This document shows positions 20,240 through 30,118 of a DNA stretch of 64,000 nucleotides, one piece after another. The notes beneath the pieces are model-generated. The model was not told where the DNA came from and made no database searches. It saw nothing but the letters and a program-made list of their open reading frames with translations. A program made the position numbers and the translations under genes. The DNA comes from Acidimicrobiia bacterium (GTDB lineage Bacteria; Actinomycetota; Acidimicrobiia; IMCC26256; JAGNEX01), in contig JACJWE010000002.1 of assembly GCA_020637365.1 (NCBI GenBank), forward strand, positions 1 through 64,000, in the 5' to 3' direction. How positions within the stretch are numbered: the first letter of the stretch is position 1; every line of letters starts with the position of its first letter.

Positions 20240-21445
20240 ATGCCTGACCTGCACAAACCATCGACCACCAAGATAGGAGCGGCCACCCGACTCCTGTTTG
20301 TCGCCGTGGCGGCGTTGTGCGTCTCCCTACTCCTCGTCGGCTGTAGCGACTCGAGCTCCACCCCGGCCACCCAGGCTGATGGGAGCCAGCGGCGTCCGCA
20401 GACTCGTGGTTTTGCTGGCAACACCGTGACCAACCTCGACTTCCTCGCCCAAGCAGCACGAAGCCTCATCACCGGTACGGCGATCTATGACGCCGACTTC
20501 GCCGACCCGTTCGTCTATCGGGAAGGTGGCGACTTCTGGGCATATGCGACCAACACCCAGGATGCTCATGTACCGGTATTGGCCAGTACGGGCGGGGGCG
20601 TCGTCGACGCCCTGCCCGACCTCCTGAATGGACCACCGAGGGCTACATCTGGTCCCCATCGGTCGCCAAGATCGGCGACCAGATGGTGCTGTATTACGCA
20701 ACGGCCGCACTAGGCCGCATGTGTATTTCGGTCGGCATTGCCGACAACCCGCTCGGACCATTTGTCGACACGTCGAGCGAACCGCTGATCTGCCCCTATG
20801 ACGACGGCGGGGTGATCGACCCGTCCCCTACGAGATCGACGGAAAGCGCTACCTCACATGGAAGATCGACGGCAACTGCTGCGATCTTCCCACCTCGATC
20901 GTCGCCTCGGAGCTCTCCGCGGACGGCACCAAACTCGTCGGTGAAACCACCACCTTGTTGACCCCCGACCAAGACTGGGAAGGTGGGCTCATCGAAGCAC
21001 CCTCGATGACATCCCTCGACGGCAACCTCGTTCTCGCCTATTCGGCCAATGCTTGGGACTCAGCCAATTACGCCGTTGGAGCGGCGACGTGTCAAGGCCC
21101 CCTCGGGCCGTGCAGCAAGCTTGACGGACCGTTCCTTCACAGCGAAGGATCGTTCCAAGGACCCGGAGGCGAAGAATGGTTCACGTCTCCCTTGGGTGAC
21201 ACGATGCTCGTGTTCCGCGTGGCCGAAGGGTGATGTCAACGATGCAGATATCGGTCGACACCTCTACCTTGAGGTCGTCGACTGGGGACGGGGCCCCAAA
21301 CTCGTCGGCAAGCAACGAGCCCGCACCGCCTTGGTCGTACTGATCGGCAGCATCCTGATCGTCGCTGTCGGCGCCGGTGTGGTACTCAACGAAGTCCGCA
21401 AGAAGCGGCGCAGCAAACACCGAAGACACCATCACCCCAGCGCTA
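20240..21445 (+). pseudogene. GH43-like membrane-anchored lipoprotein, several frameshifts
   Basis: A secreted glycoside hydrolase of the five-bladed propeller family 43, likely acting on arabinan- or xylan-type polymers. A signal with lipobox LLLVGC (near residue 35) leads into the catalytic pieces: DADFADPFVYREGGDFWAY with the base Asp, GYIWSPSVAKIGDQMVLYYA, GVIDPSPYEIDGKRYLTWKIDG, and LIEAPSM with the proposed general-acid Glu. A C-terminal helix (ALVVLIGSILIVAVGAGVVL) and a basic tail suggest a second membrane anchor. Frames change near 20620, 20828 and 21228; the last two are C- or G-run length errors. The end at 21445 is inferred. Confidence 0.7.
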
Positions 21446-21519
21446 GTCGTCGTTCGTGGCCGGTCCAAGCACCGGGTCAGGCTGGCGATCGATCCGAGCT
21501 GTCGACAAGGCTGCCTCCC

Positions 21520-23121
21520 ATGTCCGACGCACGCTCGCATCGTTCCCCGTTGCACAACCCGACGTTTCGGGCGATCTGGATTGCTGGTTTGGCGTCCAGC
21601 ATCGGGACCTATATGCACAACGTCGGTGCCGCGTGGGAGATGACCGATCTGACCGAATCGGTCACGGCGGTCGCCCTACTGCAGTCGGCGACATCACTGC
21701 CGGTCCTGCTGTTTGGTGCCGTTGGAGGGGCGCTCGCCGACATCGTCGATCGGCGCCGACTACTTATTTCGATGCAGCTCCTCGCCGCAGCCGTGACGGG
21801 CGCGCTGGCGTTGACCGCGTCGACCGACGAGCTCACCCCGACGATTCTGCTGGGTTTCACATTCACCATGGGCGCGCTGAGCGCGCTGGGCACGCCCACC
21901 TACCTGTCGATCTTTCCGAGCATCGTTCCCCGTTCTGAGCTCGCGTCTGCGATGGGATTGCAGAGTCTGACAACCAACCTTGCTCAAGCCATCGGGCCAC
22001 TCGCTGGCGGGCTGATCGTTGCCAACCTGGGCGTTGCCTGGGTTTTTGGTTTGAACGCGCTGAGCTTTCTGACGATGGTCGTCGCGCTGCGCTCGTGGCA
22101 CCCGAAGCGGGCCGATCCTCATCTGCCCGCCGAACACATCGGACGTGCCATCGCTGTCGGTGTGCGCTATGTCCGACATGAACCCCGCATGTTGGCCCTC
22201 CTCGCCCGGGGCGCGCTCCAAGGTTTTGCTATCGCTGGCTTCGTCGCGCTGATTCCCGCTGTTGCTCGAGGACAGATCCACTTGGAGTCGACCGGTTTTG
22301 GCGCGATGTCGGCAGGTGCGGGCGTCGGCGCTCTGATCACCGCTACCCGCCTGACCTGGCTTCGTGACCGGCTCGGACCCGACGGCCTGTTTGCGCTTTC
22401 AGGCATCCTCTATGTCGCTGCGATGCTCGTGTTAGCCGCGGCGACCAGCCTGTGGGTCGGCATGATCGCGACCGCTCTGGGCGGGGCGGCGTATCTGATC
22501 TTCATGGCGACGGTTTCGACCGCCGCTCAGGCCGTGCTTCCCGAGTGGGTCCGAGGGCGCGGACTGGCGGTCATGCTGGTCGTGCTACAAGGAGCGTTCG
22601 CGCTGGGTTCAGCCTCGTGGGGATGGATGGGCGACAGCACTTCCGTCGACACAGCGCTCGTCCTGGGCGCGGTCTTCACGATGGTGCAAGGGGTATTCGG
22701 GCGGGTGTTCTCACTGAAACCAGCGATGTCAGCAGACCCAACGCCTGCGCTGGTGTTTCCCGACCTGAATCCAACCACGTCGGTCCATGCCAGCGACGGA
22801 CCGGTGTTGGTGACGGTGTCCTACCGGGTCGAGGACGGACGCCAGCAGGCCTTCATCGGGGTCATGCGCGCTGTAGGGCGTGCTCGCAGACGGGAGGGGG
22901 CGGTGCGCTGGGACGTCTACAACGATGTCGATCGACCCGGCCATGTCGTCGAGTCGTTCACCGTCGCCACCTGGGCTGAACACGAACGCCAGCGACGGCG
23001 CACGACCGCCGAAGATGTCGACCTGACCCGCTTGGTTCACACCTATCTGGTGGACGGACATCCACCAAAAGCATTTCACCTGGTCGCCGCCCGCGAGACA
23101 GAGGACGGATCCGCCCGATAG
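21520..23121 (+). CDS. MFS exporter with C-terminal antibiotic-biosynthesis-monooxygenase-like domain
   Basis: Residues 1-400 form a 12-helix major facilitator of the EntS-like (MFS_3) group: NPTFRAIWIAGLASSIGTYM, then the loop 2-3 motif GGALADIVDRRRLL, and PSIVPRSELASAMGLQSL. The last ~115 residues form a soluble alpha-beta barrel (VLVTVSYRVEDGRQQAFIG, WDVYNDVDRPGHVVESFTV, WAEHERQRRRTTAEDVDL), like ABM/YgiN domains. This fusion recurs in MFS_3 proteins of several bacteria. The ATG at 21520 starts at the transporter; the frame is open upstream only because it runs into the broken GH43 gene. Export of a siderophore or small metabolite is likely but unproven. Confidence 0.85.
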   Translation: MSDARSHRSPLHNPTFRAIWIAGLASSIGTYMHNVGAAWEMTDLTESVTAVALLQSATSLPVLLFGAVGGALADIVDRRRLLISMQLLAAAVTGALALTASTDELTPTILLGFTFTMGALSALGTPTYLSIFPSIVPRSELASAMGLQSLTTNLAQAIGPLAGGLIVANLGVAWVFGLNALSFLTMVVALRSWHPKRADPHLPAEHIGRAIAVGVRYVRHEPRMLALLARGALQGFAIAGFVALIPAVARGQIHLESTGFGAMSAGAGVGALITATRLTWLRDRLGPDGLFALSGILYVAAMLVLAAATSLWVGMIATALGGAAYLIFMATVSTAAQAVLPEWVRGRGLAVMLVVLQGAFALGSASWGWMGDSTSVDTALVLGAVFTMVQGVFGRVFSLKPAMSADPTPALVFPDLNPTTSVHASDGPVLVTVSYRVEDGRQQAFIGVMRAVGRARRREGAVRWDVYNDVDRPGHVVESFTVATWAEHERQRRRTTAEDVDLTRLVHTYLVDGHPPKAFHLVAARETEDGSAR

Positions 23122-23201
23122 GTGCCTTTCGAGCGCCCCGTGTCCCGGGGATCCCCCAACTAACATTGTGAGCAGCACTGTCGAAGGGGAGGGCGTTCGT
23201 C

Positions 23202-24224
23202 ATGCGGATTCGTTCGTTACTCAAAGATCCGAAGTTCGGCTCGATCCCGTTGTTCCTCGGGACCGTTGCGTTAGAGGCGTGGTATCTGAAGCGCCAGCCG
23301 ACGCGCGGCCCTATCCCCCGTCCCGATGGGCCTGGTTTGGGTGCGCAGCAACAGTTCGCGGCGCTTGAGCCGCAACACGAACCGCTCAAGCCATACGTTG
23401 GATACCGCGCCGAGGATGCAGCCGCGTCGCTGGCGATGGGCACGGGCAGCCTCGCCTTGAACATGGTCTATGACCAGATGTGGCACCGCATCGAACGGCG
23501 GCTGTACGACAAACGCCTGGTCGATGTGGGTTCGGGGCCGCTCGGTTGGGTGGTCGCGGTCGTCGGCTGGGACTTCATCTATTACTGGGAGCACCGGGCC
23601 AGTCACCGAGTGCGGCTGCTGTGGGCCAACCACGTCAACCATCACTCATCTGAGTATTACAACCTGACAACGGCGCTTCGTCAGCCCTGGTCGGACTACC
23701 TCACCCGATGGTTCTTCTTGCCCTTAGCATCGGTGGGTGTCACACCCGGCTTGCACCAAACCGCAGCAGGCCTGAACCTTTTGTATCAGTACTGGATTCA
23801 CACCGAAGTCATTGACCGGTGTCCCGCGCCGGTGGAAACAGCCCTGAACACCGCATCGCATCATCGAGTTCACCACGGATCAAACCAGCAGTACCTGGAC
23901 AAGAACTACGGATCCATTTTCATTATCTGGGACCGGCTCTTCGGTACGTTCGAACCCGAACGAGAACGACCCCGATATGGGCTGACCAAGAACATTCACA
24001 CATTCAACCCGGTCCGCATCGCCTTCCATGAGCTCGTTGCGATCGGTCGCGACGTCCGCCGCGCTGCGACGTGGGGCGACCGACTGAAAGCCGTCTTCGC
24101 TCCGCCCGGCACCAAGGTCCGCTTTCAAGTCGACGAGCTTGCCGAGCCTGGAGGGGCGTCGCCCGGCCAACCCGGAGCAATAAGACCTGCTCCTGAACAC
24201 GCGGCGTTGGGCCTTCATGCTTGA
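23202..24224 (+). CDS. Sterol desaturase / fatty acid hydroxylase family membrane protein
   Basis: A 340-residue di-iron membrane oxygenase. The histidine clusters that bind the iron pair are clear: WEHRASH, HVNHHS, and HHRVHHG, with YWIHTE between the second and third. Helices flank them (VVGWDFIYYW, WFFLPLASVGVTP). Members hydroxylate or desaturate sterols, fatty acids or alkylglycerols. GGGAGG precedes the ATG at 23202. It ends about 230 bases before a terminator shared with the leftward small peptide gene. Confidence 0.88.
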   Translation: MRIRSLLKDPKFGSIPLFLGTVALEAWYLKRQPTRGPIPRPDGPGLGAQQQFAALEPQHEPLKPYVGYRAEDAAASLAMGTGSLALNMVYDQMWHRIERRLYDKRLVDVGSGPLGWVVAVVGWDFIYYWEHRASHRVRLLWANHVNHHSSEYYNLTTALRQPWSDYLTRWFFLPLASVGVTPGLHQTAAGLNLLYQYWIHTEVIDRCPAPVETALNTASHHRVHHGSNQQYLDKNYGSIFIIWDRLFGTFEPERERPRYGLTKNIHTFNPVRIAFHELVAIGRDVRRAATWGDRLKAVFAPPGTKVRFQVDELAEPGGASPGQPGAIRPAPEHAALGLHA

Positions 24225-24454
24225 ACTCGCCGCTGTTCCTGCTGCGGCACTATTGCCACAAGATGAAACGCCTTCGTCGAAGACGATGGAACAGCCGATC
24301 CCGGTGATCGTCGCACAAATGTCCGCGAGGTCGCCGATGGACACGGGCGACATCGGCGCCCAGAGGCCGACAGGGAGCGCTGTCTGCGCACCCGCGAAAG
24401 CGCCGACGTGACGACCCAGTTGCGACCGAAGTCGCAGCCAAATCTGGACAGCAA

Positions 24455-24484
24455 AAAGCGGCCCGGTCAACCGGGCCGCTTTTC
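24455..24484. terminator. Bidirectional intrinsic terminator
   Basis: AAAAGCGGCCCGG and CCGGGCCGCTTTT form a perfect 13-base inverted repeat around a TCAA loop. The A run on the left and T run on the right serve both strands. It ends the leftward hydrophobic peptide gene (20 bases downstream of its stop) and the rightward desaturase transcript. Confidence 0.9.
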
Positions 24485-24505
24485 AAGAAACCAAACGCTG
24501 AGGGT

Positions 24506-24736
24506 CTAGAAGCCCCAGGTAGGCAGGTTGTTCACGATTTGGTTGATGAGGACACGGACAGCGTCCAGACCGGTCGTGGCGAAGGTACCGAGGCCACCGA
24601 CGGTGCCGTTGATGAGGGCCGACAGCGTGGTCATTGCGTCACCAGCGAGGGTCACACCGTTGTTGATGATGCCGCCGTTGATGAAGTTGATGCCCTCGGA
24701 AATGACGAGGGCGATGAAAGCGATCAGGGTAAGCAT
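24506..24736 (-). CDS. Small hydrophobic peptide, unknown function
   Basis: 76 residues, starting MLTLIAFIALVISEGINFI at the ATG at 24736, which has GGAG eight bases upstream. A GTG nine bases earlier is too close to that site. One N-terminal helix is followed by a Gly/Thr/Asn-rich stretch and an amphipathic C-terminal helix LDAVRVLINQIVNNLP. There are no cysteines and few charges. It stands alone, with a strong dedicated terminator and about 700 bases without genes behind it. I do not recognise it; a small membrane, surface or amyloid-like protein or a toxin peptide are all possible. Confidence 0.6.
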   Translation of the reverse strand: MLTLIAFIALVISEGINFINGGIINNGVTLAGDAMTTLSALINGTVGGLGTFATTGLDAVRVLINQIVNNLPTWGF

Positions 24737-24745
24737 TGTGCACAC

Positions 24746-25419
24746 TCCATAGAGTTGGGGTATTGGGTTACGTCCGTTTTTCGGCCTCTGTCCGGCCGGG
24801 GACGACGCAGAGCAACATACCAGTCGTTTGACCCCATCGCATCCATTTCAACCTCCGTTTACCAAGTTCCTTTTCGTGTTGGATCGGACGCAGACCCGGT
24901 ACTAAAAGCGACGATCTCGTGCTACACCGCGCAGTGACCACGACCCCCACACCAGGCAAAACCCCTGTGAATTCAACACTTTGACGATATTGGACCCCGC
25001 TGGCCTCCCTCCGCCGATGGGCTGCCTGATGCAAGCAAACGCAAACTCCATGCATGCTTCATGTTTCTGGCTGGTTATCGCCTTGTTAGCCGGGCGAGTC
25101 GGCGAGCAAGATCGATGCCCGGCTTCTCGCGCTGATTCGCCGTCCGATCATTACAACCCTCTTTGGCGCCTTTGAGGTATTCCAACCCCCAGAACCTCCC
25201 TCGCTGGGTCGGAAAACTCGGGCAGAGTCCACGGCGCGAATGGGCCAGGCGCGCACATCATCCCTAAGAGGGTCAACGGGTACGGACTAGCTTGTTGGGT
25301 GCTCGGCTGTGCATTGCCCGCTCATGCAGCTTGCGCTGCGGGCCGCTCGGGCCACGGCCCGGCCTATCCGCCGGGCCTCTCAGTTGGAGCACACTCTGAC
25401 TAACAGCATTGCCCGATAC
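24746..25419. other. Gene-free region upstream of the small peptide and of mcl1
   Basis: This stretch of about 670 bases holds no convincing coding frame. It should contain the leftward promoter and leader of the small peptide gene, including a GC-rich inverted repeat near 24787-24803 (CGGCC/GGCCG), and the promoter of mcl1. A GC-rich palindromic stretch near 25340-25380 could form a hairpin in the mcl1 leader. Confidence 0.4.
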
Positions 25420-25435
25420 GGAGGTTCTCGTCTTC

Positions 25436-26485
25436 ATGCGTAGTCCAAAAGACTTCTTTTCACCCCTGGCCGTGGGGGCGCCAGCACCGGTCATGGAGAT
25501 CCCGTTCCGCCCCTCGCGGATGATCCACTTCTTTGATCCATCCAACGAAAAGATGGTGTCGAAGATTCCGTCGATGGCAGAGCAGGCCGATGTGCTGCTC
25601 GGCAACCTGGAAGATGCGGTCTCGGCCGACAATAAGGAGGCGGCCCGAGCTGGCCTCGTGAAGGTCGCAAAAGCATGGGACTACCCCGACACCCAGCTAT
25701 GGACGCGCATCAACTCGCTCGACTCGCCCTGGTGCCTCGATGACCTGATCACATTAGTCACCGAAGTCGGCGACAAACTCGATGTGATTATGGTGCCCAA
25801 GGTTGAAGGCCCCGAAGACATTCACTACGTCGACCGCCTGCTCGCTCAGCTCGAAGCCCGGGCGGGACTCAAGCGACCCATCCTGGTCCACGCCATTCTC
25901 GAAACCGCTCGGGGCGTCGCCAACGTCGAAGCGATCTGCGGTGCTAGCCCGCGCATGCAGGGCCTGTCGCTCGGACCGGCAGACCTTGCCGCCGACCGCA
26001 GGATGAAGACGACACGGGTCGGTGGCGGCCACCCCGGCTACCTCGTCCGTCAAGACCCCAACCCGGACGACCCCGACGCACCGCGGGTCACCTATCAACA
26101 GGATCTGTGGCATTACACCGTCGCACGGATGGTCGACGCGTGCGCGACGTTTGGGCTGCTGCCTTATTACGGACCGTTCGGGGACATTCGCGACACGATC
26201 GCCTGTGAGGACCAGTTCCGCAACGCGTACCTGTTGGGCTGCGTCGGTGCGTGGAGTTTGCACCCCGTCCAGATCGAGATCGCCAAGAAGGTGTTCTCGC
26301 CGGAGCCGAGCGAAGTGAAATGGGCGGTCAAGGTGATCGACGCCATGGGTGACGGCACCGGCGCGGTCATGATCGACGGCAAGATGCAAGACGACGCCAC
26401 CGTCAAACAATGCAAGGTGGTCGTCGACCTGGCCAAACGGCTCGCGGCCCGAGACAGCGACCTTGCGGAAGCGTACGGTTTCTGA
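25436..26485 (+). CDS. mcl1: L-malyl-CoA/beta-methylmalyl-CoA lyase
   Basis: HpcH/HpaI-type TIM barrel of about 349 residues that cleaves malyl-CoA to glyoxylate and acetyl-CoA, or methylmalyl-CoA to glyoxylate and propionyl-CoA. It is collinear with known Mcl1 proteins: RPSRMIHFFDPSNEK, DVLLGNLEDAVSADNKEAA (CoA-site Glu), VPKVEGPEDI, HAILETARGVANVE (metal Glu), QGLSLGPADLAADR (metal Asp) and GCVGAWSLHPVQIEIAKKVF at the C-terminus. ACGGAGG precedes the ATG at 25436. A shorter paralogue follows 72 bases later. A role in C2 assimilation such as the ethylmalonyl-CoA or 3-hydroxypropionate pathway is implied. Confidence 0.88.
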   Translation: MRSPKDFFSPLAVGAPAPVMEIPFRPSRMIHFFDPSNEKMVSKIPSMAEQADVLLGNLEDAVSADNKEAARAGLVKVAKAWDYPDTQLWTRINSLDSPWCLDDLITLVTEVGDKLDVIMVPKVEGPEDIHYVDRLLAQLEARAGLKRPILVHAILETARGVANVEAICGASPRMQGLSLGPADLAADRRMKTTRVGGGHPGYLVRQDPNPDDPDAPRVTYQQDLWHYTVARMVDACATFGLLPYYGPFGDIRDTIACEDQFRNAYLLGCVGAWSLHPVQIEIAKKVFSPEPSEVKWAVKVIDAMGDGTGAVMIDGKMQDDATVKQCKVVVDLAKRLAARDSDLAEAYGF

Positions 26486-26557
26486 CCGCCAACGCAACAG
26501 ACTCCGGCCCTGCTGGCCCGCGAGTCCCGCGGCACGATACAAACCGAAAGATGACCG

Positions 26558-27430
26558 ATGAGCGATCTCTACCGTCCCCGACGATCCGTCCTCTATATGC
26601 CAGCGGCAAACGCCCGCGCACTGGAGAAGGCCAAATCGATCCCTGCAGATGGCCTGATCTTCGATCTCGAAGACGCAGTCGCTCCCGACGCCAAAGAAAC
26701 AGCCCGTGAACAGGCCGCGGCGGCCGTCGCCGACGGAGGCTACGGTCAACGCGAGGTGACCATTCGATGCAACGGGTTAGACACGCCATGGGGCGCTGAT
26801 GATCTGCGCGCCGCAGCGCAGGCGGGTCCGGATGCAATCGTGATCCCTAAGGTTTCAGGAGCTGGGCACATCGCCGAGATCGAAACCCACCTAGAGATGG
26901 CAGGTGTGCCCGACCACACCATGATTTGGGCGATGGTCGAAACACCCGAGGGCATCTTGTCGGTACGCGACATCGCCGCCGTCGAGCGCGTCGCCACGCT
27001 CGTCATGGGCACCAACGATATGGCTAAAGAGCTGCGCGCCAAGCTCGTACCGGGTCGGGCCCCACTGCTGACCCACCTGGCGAACTGCGTGCTCGCCGCA
27101 CGCGCGGAAGATGTCGTGGTGCTCGACGGCGTCTACAACGACATCAAGAACGAGAATGGCTTCGCTGCGGAGTGTCAGCAGGGTGCCGAGATGGGTTTTG
27201 ACGGTAAAACCCTCATCCACCCAGCGCAGGTCGATCCCTGCAACGGCGCCTTTTCGCCATCTGAGGACGAGGTCGACCACGCTCGCCGAGTGATCGCGGC
27301 GTTCGAAGAAGCCGAGCGCGAAGGACGAGGGGTCGTGACGGTCGACGGTCGCATGATCGAAAACCTCCACGTCGACAACGCCCGCCGCACCCTCGCCGTC
27401 GCTGACGCGATCGCTGCGCTCGACCAGTAA
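26558..27430 (+). CDS. mcl2: CitE-like lyase, probable malyl-CoA thioesterase (Mcl2)
   Basis: 290 residues of the CitE/HpcH family: RRSVLYMPAANARALEKA, DGLIFDLEDAVAPDAKE, AMVETPEGILSV with the metal Glu, MGTNDMAKELRA with the metal Asp, and GFDGKTLIHPAQV. Next to mcl1 it best fits Mcl2, which in Rhodobacter hydrolyses (3S)-malyl-CoA to malate. A citrate-lyase beta-like or citramalyl-CoA lyase role is the main alternative. The ATG at 26558 comes 72 bases after mcl1, so the two are probably co-transcribed. Confidence 0.78.
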   Translation: MSDLYRPRRSVLYMPAANARALEKAKSIPADGLIFDLEDAVAPDAKETAREQAAAAVADGGYGQREVTIRCNGLDTPWGADDLRAAAQAGPDAIVIPKVSGAGHIAEIETHLEMAGVPDHTMIWAMVETPEGILSVRDIAAVERVATLVMGTNDMAKELRAKLVPGRAPLLTHLANCVLAARAEDVVVLDGVYNDIKNENGFAAECQQGAEMGFDGKTLIHPAQVDPCNGAFSPSEDEVDHARRVIAAFEEAEREGRGVVTVDGRMIENLHVDNARRTLAVADAIAALDQ

Positions 27431-27441
27431 GCAGTCCGCGA

Positions 27442-28389
27442 ATGAGTGGCCGATCTGGTGCCGACACGATGCCGCCCGACGACCGGGGCGACGTCGTGTC
27501 GTCTCGCTCCGGGCTGGCTACTGGCCCGCGGGGTGCCGCCGACGACGCGACGACGGGCTCGGCAAGAGTGCATGGTCGAACTGGAGTGGAGGGCGACCCC
27601 TCGGCCCACCAGCAACTCGGACGGTCTTTGGCTGGTCGGGTCGTTGCCCCGCTGTTGGGCGTCATGTGTCTGGTCTGGCTGATCGGATGTTCAACGACAG
27701 AGGAATCGAGCGACCACGACCCCGACGCGGTGGTCACGACCACCACGCTCGACTTGCGGGTCGTCAAGGCGGTCAGCGCTGAAGAAGCCGACTGGCGCGA
27801 CAACCTCGACGAGGTGTGCGGCACATGGACGCCGCTTGGGACCGATATCACCACCCTCGATCAGGCAATTGCGTTCATCAAAGCCGATGGAGATCAGCTC
27901 GCAGCGAACGTCGCTCAGATCGCCGAAAGCGACCCGCCTCCGGTCGCAACCCCGGAAAGTGACGCGTTCGTCGCGCACGTCGAGGTCCTCCAAACTGCGA
28001 TCGACCGAGCATCTCAAGCGGCGGCGGATGACGACCGCGCCGCCTTTGCCGAAGCGTACGACCAGCTCATCGCCGCGAACATCGCCACCGACATCGACGG
28101 TATCCGCATGGGGCTAGATGTGTGCGCGCCGGAACAACCCAGCATCAATGTCGAACCGGACGTACTGATCGACCGTGGCTGGGCGTGGAGCTACCTGGAC
28201 CGCACCTTCGCCGCCCCCGGCACCGACGATGCTCTGATGCGCTGTTTTCATGATCAGATGCAGCGCAAACAAAGCTTCGATGAGCTCTTAGACGCGACGC
28301 TTCGGCATGCCACCCATTCGGCTGTGGTAACCCTGCCTGCCCTGACCCAAGAGGCGCAACGGACATGCCTCGACGCCGAATCGGCGTAA
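27442..28389 (+). CDS. Predicted lipoprotein, unknown function
   Basis: The lipobox LIGC falls at about residue 83 after a hydrophobic run VVAPLLGVMCLVWL. The open frame from 27442 gives an unusually long polar N-terminus, so the true start may lie further in, for example near 27570-27610. The mature part is an acidic helical domain of about 230 residues with WRDNLDEVCGTW, then ANIATDIDGIRMGLDVCAPEQ and a C-terminal CFHDQMQRK stretch; its four or so cysteines could pair outside the cell. No family was recognised. It follows mcl2 closely but is not obviously linked in function. Confidence 0.6.
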   Translation: MSGRSGADTMPPDDRGDVVSSRSGLATGPRGAADDATTGSARVHGRTGVEGDPSAHQQLGRSLAGRVVAPLLGVMCLVWLIGCSTTEESSDHDPDAVVTTTTLDLRVVKAVSAEEADWRDNLDEVCGTWTPLGTDITTLDQAIAFIKADGDQLAANVAQIAESDPPPVATPESDAFVAHVEVLQTAIDRASQAAADDDRAAFAEAYDQLIAANIATDIDGIRMGLDVCAPEQPSINVEPDVLIDRGWAWSYLDRTFAAPGTDDALMRCFHDQMQRKQSFDELLDATLRHATHSAVVTLPALTQEAQRTCLDAESA

Positions 28390-28421
28390 CGGCAGCCATC
28401 TCACCAGCTCGTGCTGATTGC

Positions 28422-30118
28422 CTACTCGTCCGCACTCGGCAGCACCGCTTCGAGCGCTGCTACTTCCTCGGGCGCAATGTTCCCGCAACTTTGAGTCGGC
28501 ATGGTGAGCGATGAGCCATCCGAAAACTTCACCACCGCCAGATAGCTGAGCGGAATTCCTTCCACCTCTGTTGGTTTGCTCACCGCTGCATCGAGCGCTT
28601 CAAGATCGGGTACGTGCCAAGCGCTATTGGAGTCGACCCGCACAATGATGTCGGTGATGGCGTCAGCCCCGACGCTGAGCGGCAACGGCGCGACGTCGGA
28701 GAGATATGCCGTCTTGAGACCTCCCGAAGACAACTCGTGAGCTTCCTCGATACCGAAGCCCTCGGTTGGCGTCAGGGTCGCCGCCTGAATCCATCCATAA
28801 TGATCGGTGCCGGGTGCGACCTTGTCTTCGACGAGCCCCTCTTGAATATCGAGGGTGCGTTGGCGACCCCCTGAATCGAGGACGACCTGGACCGACTCGA
28901 TTTCTTCGGACTGGTCGGTGGTGTTGATCAAACGAAGATGCGTCTCGCAGAGCCATACGTCGCGAGCCTCAGCATCCTGACGTTCGTCGACGAAGGTCCG
29001 GACGTCGGCCAAGGCGACAGCTGGTGAAGCGTAGGCAGCGCGATCATCTACTTGGGCAGCGTCCGCGGTGGTTCCTACCGAAGCGTCACCGTCGTCATTC
29101 GCTTTCACCTGCTGAAGAGCGAAGAGCGCAAGGGCGATCGCGAGGACCGATGCGACTAGAGCTGCGAGAAGCAGCGGATGATTCGGGTCCTCCGAGAGCA
29201 CGATTCGTTGTGTCTCGCCGATGCCGCCATCTGAATCACCGACGCGGTCGACCGGCCCCCTGCGTTCTGCTGCGGGCCCGGCATCGCTGCCTCCGACCGC
29301 CGCTGTCGAGGATGCTGCTCCGGCCGTTCCCGCTGCTCCCGCTGCTCCCGCTGCTCCGGCTGCTCCGGCTGCTCCCGAAGCCGAACGCCCTGAACGCACT
29401 GGTTGGGGTACCGCTTCTGGCATAGGCGATCCAGCCTGGTCGTGCGGAGAGGCGCCGTGGGTGTTCGATATTGCCACGATGTTGTCGGACGCTTCCTGGG
29501 CCGGAACCTCCAGCGCGGACCCGCCGAAATTTGAGCGAGCTGGTCCGGGGGCGGCCTGTCCGGGTCCGGCCTGTCCAGACGCGGCCCGCCCAGACGTGGC
29601 CTGTCCGGGGGCTGTCCGGAGGTGGCCTGTCCAGACGTGGCCTGTCCAGACGTGGCCTGTCCGGAGGTGGCCTGTCCAGACGTGGGCTGGACGAGCTGGG
29701 CGGGCTGCGCTCCGGCAGAAGAAACGTGCTTCGTAGCCGCTTGCGTTGATTCGGCGTCTGTTGTCGACTGGGTCATGGTGATGTGTGGAGGCCGCAATGG
29801 GCCGGACACAGCCTGAGCACCGTCCGCCAAGGGCTCCGCCTCGGGAGGCGCGTCGTCGAGACGCGACGGCGCTCCGTCGACGACCCAGATGGAAGGCACC
29901 TCGGATGCGGGCACGTATCGCTGGCTGCTCCAGTCTTTAATCGCTGGGTCTCGTCGATCGAGCCCGCTCCGAAACGAGCTGGTCACCGGACCGTCGGGAT
30001 CCTTCTGCTCACCTGAGGGATCGGTCGATGTGTCGTCTGGAGTACCGACCGGACCTTGACTGGGGCTTGCAACGACCGCGTCAGCCGCGGGCTGTTCTAG
30101 ATGTCGTTCGTCTGTCAT
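28422..30118 (-). CDS. Single-pass membrane protein with repetitive N-terminal region, one frameshift
   Basis: The start at 30118 (MTDERHLEQPAADAVV) leads into about 240 disordered residues. These include four TSGQA pentapeptides near 29605-29690 and then an AAG-type run near 29320-29390. One transmembrane helix (LLLAALVASVLAIALALFAL) follows, then an extracytoplasmic domain of ~220 residues with WLCETHLRLINTTDQ, SVQVVLDSGGRQRTL and a late Cys (TQSCGN). The frame changes near 29610, inside a G run in the pentapeptide block; continuing the TSGQA pattern into GPGQAAPGP requires one base. The C-terminal domain looks like a beta-sandwich, but no family was recognised. Confidence 0.6.
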
